A stretch of DNA of 37,243 bases, taken from assembly GCA_031404155.1 (NCBI GenBank), contig JANNGZ010000326.1:1-37243 (forward strand), given 5' to 3'. Both the position numbers and the translations under genes were made by a program. Under the pieces are notes generated by a model that searched no databases, had not been told where the DNA came from, and was given only the letters and a program-made list of their open reading frames with translations. The stretch comes from JANNGZ01 sp031404155 (GTDB lineage: Bacteria; Pseudomonadota; Gammaproteobacteria; Burkholderiales; Burkholderiaceae_C). Below are positions 15,968 through 24,265 of this stretch, in pieces. Every line of letters begins with the position of its first letter. Position 1 is the first letter of the stretch.

Positions 15968-16930
15968 GTGCTGTTCAACACCCTTCTCTTCACCGGCAAC
16001 GCCAACCCGGCGCTGGCGCAGGAGATCGCGTCGAACCTCGGCGTCGAACTCGGCAAGGCCATGGTCGGGCGCTTCTCGGACGGCGAAGTCACCGTCGAGA
16101 TCCAGCAGAACGTGCGGGCGCGCGACGTGTTCGTGGTGCAACCCACCTGCGCGCCGACCAACGAAAACCTGATGGAACTGCTGATCATGGTCGATGCGCT
16201 GAAGCGTGCCAGCGCGCGCCGCATCACCGCCGTGATCCCCTATTTCGGCTATGCGCGGCAGGACCGCCGGCCTCGCTCCACTCGGGTGCCGATCAGCGCC
16301 AAGGTGGTGGCCAACATGCTCGAAGCCGTGGGCGTGGATCGGGTCCTGACGATGGACCTGCACGCCGACCAGATTCAGGGTTTCTTTAACATTCCGGTGG
16401 ACAACATCTACGCCTCACCGGTGCTGCTGTCCGACCTGAAGAGCAAGAGCTACAGCGACTTGGTGGTGGTGTCGCCCGACGTTGGCGGCGTGGTGCGCGC
16501 GCGTGCGTTGGCCAAGCAGCTGGGCTGTGACCTGGCGATCATCGACAAACGCCGCGCCGCGGCCAATGTGTCGGAGGTGATGCACGTCATCGGCGAGATC
16601 GAGGGCCGCAACTGCGTGATCATGGACGACATGATCGACACCGCCGGCACCCTGGTGAAGGCGGCCGAGGTGCTCAAGGAACGCGGCGCGAAACGCGTGT
16701 ATGCGTATTGCACGCACCCGATTTTTTCCGGCCCGGCGATCGAGCGCATCAAGAATTCGATGCTCGACGAGGTGGTGATCACCAACACGATTCCGCTCGC
16801 CGCGGTTGCCGAGGGCACCAAGAAGATCCGCCAGTTGTCGGTGGCGTTCCTGTTCGCCGAGACGATCCGGCGCATCAGCGACGGCGAGTCGGTGACCTCG
16901 TTGTTTGCCGAGCAGAACAATAATTTTTAG
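15968..16930 (+). CDS. prs: Ribose-phosphate pyrophosphokinase (PRPP synthase)
   Basis: Makes PRPP from ribose-5-phosphate and ATP, feeding purine, pyrimidine, NAD and histidine synthesis; HisG in this window uses PRPP. The 320-residue protein has FTGNANPALA, RFSDGEVTVEI, YFGYARQDRR, the metal-binding VLTMDLHADQIQGFF, and the PRPP loop VIMDDMIDTAGTL. It starts with a GTG at 15968, two codons before the conserved N-terminus. A GC hairpin 30 bp past the stop probably terminates it. Confidence 0.97.
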   Translation: MLFNTLLFTGNANPALAQEIASNLGVELGKAMVGRFSDGEVTVEIQQNVRARDVFVVQPTCAPTNENLMELLIMVDALKRASARRITAVIPYFGYARQDRRPRSTRVPISAKVVANMLEAVGVDRVLTMDLHADQIQGFFNIPVDNIYASPVLLSDLKSKSYSDLVVVSPDVGGVVRARALAKQLGCDLAIIDKRRAAANVSEVMHVIGEIEGRNCVIMDDMIDTAGTLVKAAEVLKERGAKRVYAYCTHPIFSGPAIERIKNSMLDEVVITNTIPLAAVAEGTKKIRQLSVAFLFAETIRRISDGESVTSLFAEQNNNF

Positions 16931-16959
16931 GAATGCGGGCGAGTCCCGAGTCGAAGAGC

Positions 16960-16981
16960 GGGCTCCCTTCGGGAGCCCTTT
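16960..16981 (+). terminator. Hairpin terminator after prs
   Basis: GGGCTCCC and GGGAGCCC form a perfect 8-bp stem around a TTC loop, followed by TTT only. The U-tract is weak, so termination may be partial, allowing read-through into rplY. Confidence 0.5.
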
Positions 16982-17064
16982 CAGAAGGGGCCGTCAGCGT
17001 TTTGTTGTCGGCCGTCATTAACGAAGCACCTGGTCGCGGGGCTTCGACACATTGGAGTGAAACC

Positions 17065-17712
17065 ATGAATTTCGTCGCTTTTGAGCGGAAGCTGCAGGGG
17101 ACCGGAGCGAGCCGCCGCCTGCGCAACGCCAGCAAGGTTCCGGGCATCGTTTACGGCGCGGGTGAACCGCGCCTGATCGAGCTCGATCACAACGCCCTCT
17201 TCTTCGCGCTGAAGAAGGAAGCCTTCCACTCGTCGATCCTCGACATGGAGCTGACCGGCAAATCCGAGAAGGTGCTGTTGAAGGACTTCCAGATGCACGC
17301 CTGGAAGCCGATCGTGTTGCACGTGGATTTCCAGCGCGTGGACGCCACCACCAAGATCCACAAGAAGGTGCCGCTGCACTTCATCAACGAAGAAACCTCG
17401 CCCGCGGTCAAGACCGACCATTGTCTGGTGAACCACAACACCACCGAGTTGGAGATCCAGTGCCTGGCCTCGCAGCTGCCCGAGTTCCTTACCGTGGACT
17501 TGGGTCACCTGGTCAAGGGCCAATCGCTGCATGTCAGCGACCTGAAACTTGGCGAAGGCGTGAAGGTGCTGCTGCGCGGCAAAAAGGATCTCGTGATCGC
17601 GTCGACCACGATGCCGAAGGAAGAGGCCGAAGAAGCGCCGGCCGTGCCGGTGGTGGTGGCCGCCGCCGCGCCGGCCAAGGCCAAGAAGACCGAGAAGCAG
17701 AACAAGAAGTAA
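17065..17712 (+). CDS. rplY: 50S ribosomal protein L25/general stress protein Ctc
   Basis: Binds 5S rRNA. At 215 residues it is the long (TL5/Ctc) form: an L25 domain (residues 1 to about 95, with SRRLRNASKVPGIVYG), a beta-rich second domain to about 185, and an Ala/Lys/Glu tail. It starts at the ATG at 17065 after TTGGAGTGAAACC, a good ribosome-binding site. A strong terminator follows at 17743-17771. The neighbours prs and pth are the usual ones in proteobacteria. Confidence 0.97.
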   Translation: MNFVAFERKLQGTGASRRLRNASKVPGIVYGAGEPRLIELDHNALFFALKKEAFHSSILDMELTGKSEKVLLKDFQMHAWKPIVLHVDFQRVDATTKIHKKVPLHFINEETSPAVKTDHCLVNHNTTELEIQCLASQLPEFLTVDLGHLVKGQSLHVSDLKLGEGVKVLLRGKKDLVIASTTMPKEEAEEAPAVPVVVAAAAPAKAKKTEKQNKK

Positions 17713-17742
17713 GACGCGCACTGCTTCTTTGTTCGAGCCGCG

Positions 17743-17771
17743 GCCCCACTTTGGTGGGGCTTCGGTTTTTT
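17743..17771 (+). terminator. Rho-independent terminator after rplY
   Basis: GCCCCAC (17743-17749) and GTGGGGC (17754-17760) form a 7-bp stem with a TTTG loop. TTCGG and six T (17766-17771) follow. It lies 30 bp after the rplY stop and 27 bp before the pth start, so pth probably has its own promoter or depends on read-through. Confidence 0.75.
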
Positions 17772-17797
17772 GGGGCGCCCCGTATCATCGCTTCGAC

Positions 17798-18460
17798 ATG
17801 ATTCGACTCCTCGTTGGCCTAGGCAACCCGGGCCCGGACTATGACGCGACGCGACACAACGCCGGCTTCTGGTGGGTCGACGCCACGGCCCGCAAACTCG
17901 GCGCAACGCTGCTGCCCGACCGGGCGTTCCACGGCCTCGTGGCCCGGGTGAACCGGCCCGCAAGCGACGGCGGGCCGCTTTGGCTGCTGCAGCCCCTCAC
18001 CTTCATGAACCTCTCGGGCAAATCGGTCGCGGCGCTGGCGCGCTTCTTCAAGATCGAGCCGGGCGAGATTCTGGTTGCGCACGACGAACTCGACGTGCTG
18101 CCCGGCCAGGCCAAGCTCAAGCTCGGAGGCAGTGCCGCGGGGCACAACGGCCTGAAGGACATCCACGCGCAACTCGGCACGCCGGACTTCTGGCGCCTGC
18201 GCCTGGGCATCGGCCACCCGGGCGTCAAGTCCGAGGTCATCCACTACGTGTTGAAGAAGCCGTCGACGGAGCACCGCGTTGCGATCGAGCAGTGCATTCA
18301 CAAGTCGCTCGACGCGCTGGACCTGCTCTTGGCCGGTGAAATGGAGCGCGCGATGATGAAGGTGCACAGCAAACCGCCGCGGCCGAAGCCGCCGCCGGCG
18401 GCGCCATCACCCGAGACGGCCGCGGTCCGACCGTCCAGGGCCACGGAGCTTCCCAAATGA
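17798..18460 (+). CDS. pth: Peptidyl-tRNA hydrolase
   Basis: Releases tRNA from peptidyl-tRNA that drops off ribosomes. The family signature is complete: LLVGLGNPGPDYDATRHNAGF with the catalytic His, LTFMNLSGKSV, VAHDELDVLPG with the catalytic Asp, and GSAAGHNGLKDI. At 220 residues it exceeds the usual 190-200 because of a Pro/Ala-rich tail (about 195-220). It starts at the ATG at 17798. Its stop overlaps the next start as ATGA (18457-18460). Confidence 0.96.
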   Translation: MIRLLVGLGNPGPDYDATRHNAGFWWVDATARKLGATLLPDRAFHGLVARVNRPASDGGPLWLLQPLTFMNLSGKSVAALARFFKIEPGEILVAHDELDVLPGQAKLKLGGSAAGHNGLKDIHAQLGTPDFWRLRLGIGHPGVKSEVIHYVLKKPSTEHRVAIEQCIHKSLDALDLLLAGEMERAMMKVHSKPPRPKPPPAAPSPETAAVRPSRATELPK

Positions 18461-18900
18461 GGGCCATCACGACGAGATGGCCCGCCGCCGTTGCCGCTGC
18501 GCTGCTTGCGGCATCGACATGGGGGCCCGCCGCCGCTCAAACCGTCTACCGCTGCGGCGCCGACGGGCGCGAGTATTCGCAGCAGCCTTGCAAGGACGGC
18601 AAGCCGGTCGATGTGAGCGACGAGCGCTCGGGCGCGCAACAGCGCGCCGGGCTCGCCGCGGCGAAGGACGATGCCCAGTTGGCGAAACAATTGGGCCGCG
18701 AGCGCCAGCAACGAGAAGCCGCTGCCAAGGGCCAGCTGGCGGCCGGCCTTCACACCGCGCCGAAGCCGGCAAGCCCGGAGGCCGGCAAACTGAAAAGCCG
18801 CGACGCCAAGAGACGCAAACACCGGGTTGAAGCCTACGGGGCCAGCGCCAAAGCGTCGCCCCGGCAACCGCCGGCTGGCGCGTCAAGCCCCGGGCGTTGA
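18457..18900 (+). CDS. Exported DUF4124-type protein
   Basis: A 147-residue protein of unknown function. A signal peptide (hydrophobic AAVAAALLAASTWGPAAAQ) is followed by TVYRCGADGREYSQQPC, the short beta-hairpin with two Cys that defines DUF4124. A charged, Gln/Arg/Ala-rich helical region and a low-complexity Lys/Pro/Ser tail complete it. The likely location is the periplasm. It overlaps the pth stop by ATGA, and its own stop overlaps the convergent ferredoxin gene by 18 bp. A common alternative reading is a cell-envelope stress protein, but nothing here proves it. Confidence 0.8.
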   Translation: MRAITTRWPAAVAAALLAASTWGPAAAQTVYRCGADGREYSQQPCKDGKPVDVSDERSGAQQRAGLAAAKDDAQLAKQLGRERQQREAAAKGQLAAGLHTAPKPASPEAGKLKSRDAKRRKHRVEAYGASAKASPRQPPAGASSPGR

Positions 18901-19176
18901 GGGTGGCGGCGCCGCTAGCGCCGCGCCCGCCTCGGCCTGCAGCCGCCGGTACTTGGCCCACAGCGTCTCTTTCGATTCAACGAACTGCGGGTGGATCGGA
19001 ATGCAGCTCACAGGGCAGACCTGCACACATTGCGGCTCATCGAAATGGCCGACACATTCGGTGCAGCGCTGCGGGTCGATCTGGTAGAACTCCGCGCCCA
19101 TCGAGATCGCCTGGTTCGGGCACTCGGGCTCGCAGACATCGCAGTTGATGCATTCGTCGGTGATCAGCAGTGCCAT
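18883..19176 (-). CDS. YfhL-family 2[4Fe-4S] ferredoxin
   Basis: A 97-residue electron carrier. The first cluster motif is C-x2-C-x2-C-x3-C in CINCDVCEPECPNQAIS. The second (CTECVGHFDEPQCVQVCPVSC) has the seven-residue insertion typical of the YfhL/Alvin type. The start at 19176 has a strong GGAGGG just upstream (fwd 19180-19185). The tail (about 80-97) is Ala/Pro-rich. It sits downstream of rsmD and coaD on the same strand, a conserved order in Burkholderiales. The electron partner is unknown. The 120-bp gap from coaD holds a long inverted repeat. Confidence 0.94.
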   Translation of the reverse strand: MALLITDECINCDVCEPECPNQAISMGAEFYQIDPQRCTECVGHFDEPQCVQVCPVSCIPIHPQFVESKETLWAKYRRLQAEAGAALAAPPPSTPGA

Positions 19177-19190
19177 GGGCCCTCCTGACC

Positions 19191-19255
19191 GGCGACGAAT
19201 GCAGCCTCGGCATGCAGGCCTCGGCTGCGCCCGGCGGGGCAACGCATGCGTCGCC
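19191..19255. repeat. Long imperfect inverted repeat between coaD and the ferredoxin gene
   Basis: The outer arms GGCGACGAATGC (19191-19202) and GCATGCGTCGCC (19244-19255) are complementary at 11 of 12 positions. Inside them GCAGCC (19201-19206) pairs with GGCTGC (19223-19228), an alternative fold. In the ferredoxin mRNA leader this would form a large hairpin ending 5 nt before the GGAGGG ribosome-binding site. Confidence 0.45.
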
Positions 19256-19296
19256 AATTTCCGCTTCCCGCGGCGGTGATCAGGCGTTTCATCTGT

Positions 19297-19800
19297 TCAC
19301 TCGCCAGGTTGCGCCACACGATCCTTCAGGCGCTGCAACACCGACGGCGAGACGAACTTCGACACATCGCCGCCGAGTGTCGCGATTTCGCGCACGAACG
19401 TGCCGCTGACAAACTGGTACTGGTCGCCGGGGGTCAGGAACAGCGTCTCCACATGCGGCATGAGTTGCCGGTTCATCCCGGCCATCTGGAACTCGTAGTC
19501 GAAGTCGGTCATCGCGCGCAGGCCGCGCACCACCACCTGCCCGCCGATCCCGACCACGAAGTCGCTGAGCAGGCCGCGAAACGGAATCACTTCGACATTG
19601 CCGTACTCCGCGCAGGACGCGCTGGCGATGTCCAGCCGCTCGGCAATCGTGAACATGGTGCGCTTGTGGTGCCCGGCCGCCACCGCAACCACCAGGCGCT
19701 CGAACAGCCGGCTGGCGCGGCGGATCAGGTCCTCGTGACCGAGCGTCATCGGGTCGAAGGTGCCGGGGTAGACGGCGGTGAGGCGGGTGGCGGAGGTCAT
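19297..19800 (-). CDS. coaD: Phosphopantetheine adenylyltransferase
   Basis: Penultimate step of coenzyme A synthesis, joining 4'-phosphopantetheine and ATP. The 167-residue protein has the nucleotidyltransferase motif AVYPGTFDPMTLGHEDLI near the start, VRGLRAMTDFDYEFQMAGMN, and SGTFVREIATLGGDVSKFV. The start at 19800 is the Met before TSATRL. Upstream is rsmD, with which it is paired in most proteobacteria; the gap is 56 bp. Confidence 0.97.
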   Translation of the reverse strand: MTSATRLTAVYPGTFDPMTLGHEDLIRRASRLFERLVVAVAAGHHKRTMFTIAERLDIASASCAEYGNVEVIPFRGLLSDFVVGIGGQVVVRGLRAMTDFDYEFQMAGMNRQLMPHVETLFLTPGDQYQFVSGTFVREIATLGGDVSKFVSPSVLQRLKDRVAQPGE

Positions 19801-19856
19801 GCGCGCGGCTCCGGTGGGAGGAGGTCGAGGAGCGGAGGTAACAAGCGGAGCGGCGA

Positions 19857-20417
19857 TTATTCCCCGGTACGCAAAAACAGGTGCGCATGCACCGCGCCCG
19901 CCCTCAAATGCCGATGGGCCTCGAACCCCGCAGGGGCGTGCGCCAGCGCACGCCCCGCTTCGAGATAGAGGGCACCGCCGGCGGCCACCAAAGGCGCTGC
20001 CGCGGCAACCGCGCGGTCGGCCCAGGCCACATCGAAGGGCGGGTCGAGCAACACGAGGTCGAAACTCGCGGGCGCAGCGCGCTCCATCCAGACCAGCGCG
20101 TCTGCGGTTTGCACCGCCACCGCAGCCGCACCCAGCCGCTGCTGCGTGGTGGCAAGGCTGCGCACCAGCCCCGGGTTCGATTCGAGCATCAGCACCCGCG
20201 CCGCGCCGCGCGAAGCCGCCTCGAAGCCGAGCGCACCGCTGCCGGCGAAGGCGTCGAGCACCCGGGCGCCGCTCAGGTCCTGGCCGAGCCAGTTGAACAG
20301 CGTCTCGCGAACGCGGTCGGGGGTGGGCCGCAGCCCGGGCGCGTCGGCCACCGGCAAGCGGGAACGCTTCCAAGTGCCGCCGATGATGCGCACCTCCTGC
20401 GGCAGGCGCCGGTTCAT
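19857..20417 (-). CDS. rsmD: 16S rRNA (guanine-966-N2)-methyltransferase RsmD
   Basis: Methylates G966 of 16S rRNA on assembled 30S particles. The 186-residue protein shows RIIGGTWKRSRLPV, RPTPDRVRETLFNWL, the SAM loop VLDAFAGSGALGFEAASRG, and the catalytic DPPFD in LVLLDPPFDVAW. It starts at the ATG at 20417. The 76 bp between hisF and rsmD contain a 7-bp GC hairpin (20447-20463) without a U-run. Finding rsmD straight after hisF is unusual, since hisI/hisE are normally expected there. Confidence 0.95.
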   Translation of the reverse strand: MNRRLPQEVRIIGGTWKRSRLPVADAPGLRPTPDRVRETLFNWLGQDLSGARVLDAFAGSGALGFEAASRGAARVLMLESNPGLVRSLATTQQRLGAAAVAVQTADALVWMERAAPASFDLVLLDPPFDVAWADRAVAAAAPLVAAGGALYLEAGRALAHAPAGFEAHRHLRAGAVHAHLFLRTGE

Positions 20418-20493
20418 GGTGCCAACCCGTCGAGCCGCATGAACTGGCCGGCGGCGCGCCGGCGCCTTCGCCAGGCACTGCCGGACGTTGCGC

Positions 20494-21273
<780 letters not shown>

Positions 21274-21424
21274 GGTGGGTGTCGTCTGGGGGTCGTCGAC
21301 TATAGCGACGCGACCCTGGTGCGAGGGCCGCGCGGGATGCGCAGGTGACGCGGCCGCCAGGGATGGCCGCGACGGTGGCGCGCGTATACGATGTTCCACA
21401 ACCCAAGGCTGGAAGGAGACGATC

Positions 21425-22024
21425 ATGACCCTGTACAAATCCCTGGCCTGTTCGCTGATCGCGCTGGCGGCGCTGCCCACAATGGCAGCGACGACGATCT
21501 TTGAGGCCGAACTCGATGGCCCGAGCGAAGTGCTGGCCGCCGGGGTGTTGCCGTCGCCCGGCCTGGGCTCGGCGATCGTCACCCTCGACACCGACAGCTT
21601 GACGATGCATGTGCAGGCCAGCTTCAGCGGCTTGCTCGCCGGCGTCACCGCCGCCCATATCCACTGCTGCACCGCGGCTCCGAATGTCGGCACCGCCGGC
21701 GTGGCCTCCACGACGCCGACCTTCACCGGCTTCCCCAGCGGCGTGACCTCGGGCGTCTACGACCACACCTTCGACATGAGCCTGGCCTCCAGCTACAACG
21801 CCGCGTTCATCACCGCGCGGGGCGGCACCGTGGCCGGCGCGTTTGCCGCGCTGGCGGCCGGGCTGGACGCGGGTACCTCCTACTTCAACATCCACAGCAG
21901 CCTCTACCCCGGCGGCGAGATTCGCGGCTTCCTGGCTCCGATTCCCGAACCCGAGACCTATGCGCTGATGCTGGCCGGGCTCGCCGCCGTGGGCTTCGCC
22001 GCGCGCCGTCGCGGCGCGATCTGA
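21425..22024 (+). CDS. CHRD-domain protein with PEP-CTERM sorting signal
   Basis: A 199-residue exported protein. A signal peptide (LACSLIALAALPTMAA) is followed by a CHRD (chordin-like) domain at about 25-170 with AHIHCCTAAPNVGTAGV and YFNIHSSLYPGGEIRGFL. The tail is IPEPETYALMLAGLAAVGF then ARRR, a textbook PEP-CTERM signal processed by exosortase. Such proteins are usually tied to exopolysaccharide and biofilm matrix. GGAAGGAGA precedes the ATG at 21425, and a GTATACGAT element 36 bp upstream may be its -10. It stands on the opposite strand inside the his cluster. No exosortase gene is in the window. Confidence 0.92.
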   Translation: MTLYKSLACSLIALAALPTMAATTIFEAELDGPSEVLAAGVLPSPGLGSAIVTLDTDSLTMHVQASFSGLLAGVTAAHIHCCTAAPNVGTAGVASTTPTFTGFPSGVTSGVYDHTFDMSLASSYNAAFITARGGTVAGAFAALAAGLDAGTSYFNIHSSLYPGGEIRGFLAPIPEPETYALMLAGLAAVGFAARRRGAI

Positions 22025-22042
22025 CGCGCGATCTGACGCGCG
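22014..22042. repeat. 12-bp tandem duplication over the PEP-CTERM gene stop
   Basis: GCGCGATCTGAC occurs twice back to back (22014-22025, 22026-22037), followed by GCGCG. The first copy carries the TGA stop at 22022-22024. It looks like a recent slippage duplication. Because 12 is a multiple of 3, it adds a second in-frame TGA. Confidence 0.6.
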
Positions 22043-22117
22043 TTCGGGCACCCGATCCGGCGCGCGACCTGGCGGCGCCCAGCCCGACGCCGGTTTGACG
22101 GCCCGAAGGCGGTCCAC

Positions 22118-22154
22118 AAAAAGAACCGGCCCGCGCCGCGTTACAACGCGGCGC
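22118..22154 (-). terminator. Rho-independent terminator overlapping the hisA stop
   Basis: GCGCCGCGTT (22133-22142) and AACGCGGCGC (22145-22154) are perfect 10-bp inverted arms, 2 bp apart. The hisA stop codon (22141-22143) lies within them. On the minus strand a short GC spacer is followed by a five-T run (22122-22118). Transcription from the hisC side would stop here, before hisF. Confidence 0.6.
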
Positions 22155-22890
22155 CGTTCATTTGATCGGCCCGCGCCTGCGCGCCGGCAAAGTCCAGCGC
22201 GCCGGTGTAGATCGAGCGGCCGCAGATCACGCCCTGCACGCCGTCGGCTTCCACCGCACAGAGCCGCTCGATGTCGGCGAGCTTGCTCAGCCCGCCCGAG
22301 GCAAATACCGGAATCGTGAGCGAGCGCGCCAGCTTGACCGTGGCCTCGATGTTGATGCCGCTCAACATGCCGTCGCGCCCGATGTCGGTGTAGACCACGC
22401 CTTCGACGCCGTAGTCCTGGAACTTCTGCGCCAGGTCCACCACCTCGTGGCCGGTGAGCTTGCTCCAGCCGTCGGTGGCCACCTTGCCGTCCTTGGCGTC
22501 CAGGCCGACGATGATGTGGCCGCCGAACGCGGTGCAGGCGTCGCGCAGGAAACCCGGGTTCTTGACCGCGGCGGTGCCGATGATCACGAAGCTCAGGCCG
22601 TCGTCGAGGTAACGCTCGATGGTGTCCAGGTCGCGGATGCCACCGCCGAGCTGCACCGGGATCTCGCCGTCCACTTCACGCAGGATGGCCTTCACCGCGC
22701 CTTCGTTGATCGGCTTGCCGGCAAACGCGCCGTTCAGGTCCACCAGGTGCAGCCGCCGCGCGCCGGCGTCGAGCCAGCGCCGCGCCATCGCTGCGGGGTT
22801 GTCGCCGAAGCTGGTGGCGGAATTCATCTCGCCTTGTTCGAGGCGGACACAGTGACCGTCTTTCAGGTCGATGGCAGGGATCAGCAGCAT
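22141..22890 (-). CDS. hisA: Phosphoribosylformimino-5-aminoimidazole carboxamide ribotide isomerase
   Basis: Isomerises ProFAR to PRFAR, the fourth step of histidine synthesis. The 249-residue barrel is homologous to HisF. Motifs are LLIPAIDLKDGHCVRL with the catalytic Asp, VQLGGGIRDLDTI, VVYTDIGRDGML with the second Asp, and VFASGGLSKLADI. It starts at the ATG at 22890. The 91 bp to hisH are G-rich with no recognised signal. The stop lies within a palindromic terminator, which separates it from hisF. Confidence 0.97.
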   Translation of the reverse strand: MLLIPAIDLKDGHCVRLEQGEMNSATSFGDNPAAMARRWLDAGARRLHLVDLNGAFAGKPINEGAVKAILREVDGEIPVQLGGGIRDLDTIERYLDDGLSFVIIGTAAVKNPGFLRDACTAFGGHIIVGLDAKDGKVATDGWSKLTGHEVVDLAQKFQDYGVEGVVYTDIGRDGMLSGINIEATVKLARSLTIPVFASGGLSKLADIERLCAVEADGVQGVICGRSIYTGALDFAGAQARADQMNGAAL

Positions 22891-22981
22891 GGCCTTGGGC
22901 GTGCGTCGGGATGGGGAAACTGGGGGCGTCGCAGGGCGGCGGGGGGAGGGACGGCGGCCGAGAGGGAGTACGAAAGAGAAC

Positions 22982-23650
22982 TCAGGGCTTCCAGTGCAGG
23001 AAGTTGCGATACAGGGCCAGGCCTTGCGCAGCGCTTTTCTCGGGATGGAACTGGGTCGCAAAAATATTAGCCCGAGCGAGCGCGCAGGTAAAGCGCCCGC
23101 CGTAGTCGGCCTCGCCGGCGCTGTCACGCGGCTCCGACGGGCTGGCGTAGTAACTGTGCACAAAATAGAAGTAGGCGCCGTCGGGTACCCCGGCCCACAT
23201 CGGATGGGCCTGGCCGCCTGGCTGGCTCTGCCAGACCTGGTTCCAGCCCATCTGCGGCACCTTGAAGCGGCTGCCGTCGGCCTGGGTTCGGCCCTCGAGC
23301 CGGAAGCGCAGCACCCGCCCCGGGATCAGCCCGAGGCCCGGCGTGTCCTGCTCCTCACTGTGGTCGAGCAACATCTGCATGCCGACACACACGCCCATCA
23401 GCGGCTTGTTCACCGCGGCGTGCCGCACCGCGTCCTCGAGTCCGGAGTCGCGCAGCTCGCGCATGCAATCGCGCATCGCGCCCTGGCCGGGCAGCACCAC
23501 GCGGTCGGCGGCAAAGACTTCCTCGGGCCGGGAGGTGACCCGCACCTCGACGCCAGCGCCGGCAGCGGAAACCTCGCGCGCCACATGCAGCACCGCCTGC
23601 GACACCGAGCGCAGGTTGCCCATGCCGTAGTCGACGACCGCCACCCGCAT
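22982..23650 (-). CDS. hisH: Imidazole glycerol phosphate synthase glutaminase subunit HisH
   Basis: Class I glutamine amidotransferase giving ammonia to HisF. The nucleophile Cys is in GVCVGMQML; His and Glu are in TQFHPEKS. The N-terminus is VAVVDYGMGNLRSV and the oxyanion strand is VLPGQGAM. I chose the ATG at 23650 (222 residues); a GTG three codons upstream lies only 2 bp from its AGG and is less likely. It follows hisB by 12 bp in the same transcript. Confidence 0.96.
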   Translation of the reverse strand: MRVAVVDYGMGNLRSVSQAVLHVAREVSAAGAGVEVRVTSRPEEVFAADRVVLPGQGAMRDCMRELRDSGLEDAVRHAAVNKPLMGVCVGMQMLLDHSEEQDTPGLGLIPGRVLRFRLEGRTQADGSRFKVPQMGWNQVWQSQPGGQAHPMWAGVPDGAYFYFVHSYYASPSEPRDSAGEADYGGRFTCALARANIFATQFHPEKSAAQGLALYRNFLHWKP

Positions 23651-23662
23651 CGCTGCCACGGC

Positions 23663-24265
23663 CTAAAGGCTGCCCTTGGTCGACGGGATCGAGTCGGCGG
23701 CGCGCGGGTCGATCGCCATCGCCATGCGCAGCGCACGCCCGAAGGCCTTGAAGATCGTCTCGCACTGGTGGTGCGCGTTCTGGCCCTTCAGGTTGTCGAT
23801 ATGCAGCGAGACCAGCGCGTGGTTGGCGAAACCCTGGAAGAACTCGAACGCGAGCTGGGTGTCGAAGCCACCGACCATACCGGACTTGAAGTGCACATCC
23901 ATCGCCAGGCCGGGCCGGCCGGAGAAATCGACCACCACCCGCGAGAGCGCCTCGTCCAGCGGCACGTAAGCGTGGCCGTAGCGGGTGAGGCCCTTCTTCT
24001 CGCCAACGGCCTGGGCCACCGCCATGCCGAGGGTGATGCCGACGTCTTCCACGGTGTGGTGGCCGTCGATGTGCAGGTCGCCCTGGGCTTGGATATCGAG
24101 GTCGATCAGGCCGTGCCGCGCCACCTGGTCGAGCATGTGGTCGAAGAAGCCGATGCCGGTGGCGAGCTTGGCGGTGCCGGCGCCGTCGAGATCGACCCGA
24201 ACGCGGATCTGCGTTTCCTTGGTGTTGCGCTGGATCTCGGCCACACGCGCGGGGAGCGGGTTCAT
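23663..24265 (-). CDS. hisB: Imidazoleglycerol-phosphate dehydratase
   Basis: The 200-residue monofunctional dehydratase lacks the phosphatase domain of enterobacterial HisB, so a separate histidinol-phosphatase must exist elsewhere. Manganese-binding motifs are TGIGFFDHMLDQVARHG, DGHHTVEDVGI, and NAHHQCETIFKAFGRAL. Its start at 24265 directly abuts the hisC stop (24266), showing tight coupling. Confidence 0.97.
   Translation of the reverse strand: MNPLPARVAEIQRNTKETQIRVRVDLDGAGTAKLATGIGFFDHMLDQVARHGLIDLDIQAQGDLHIDGHHTVEDVGITLGMAVAQAVGEKKGLTRYGHAYVPLDEALSRVVVDFSGRPGLAMDVHFKSGMVGGFDTQLAFEFFQGFANHALVSLHIDNLKGQNAHHQCETIFKAFGRALRMAMAIDPRAADSIPSTKGSL

Noticed and set aside
19801..20478. N-terminal extension of CoaD through the rsmD region
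   Set aside because: The extra frame overlaps rsmD out of phase, and CoaD family length is met from the Met at 19800.
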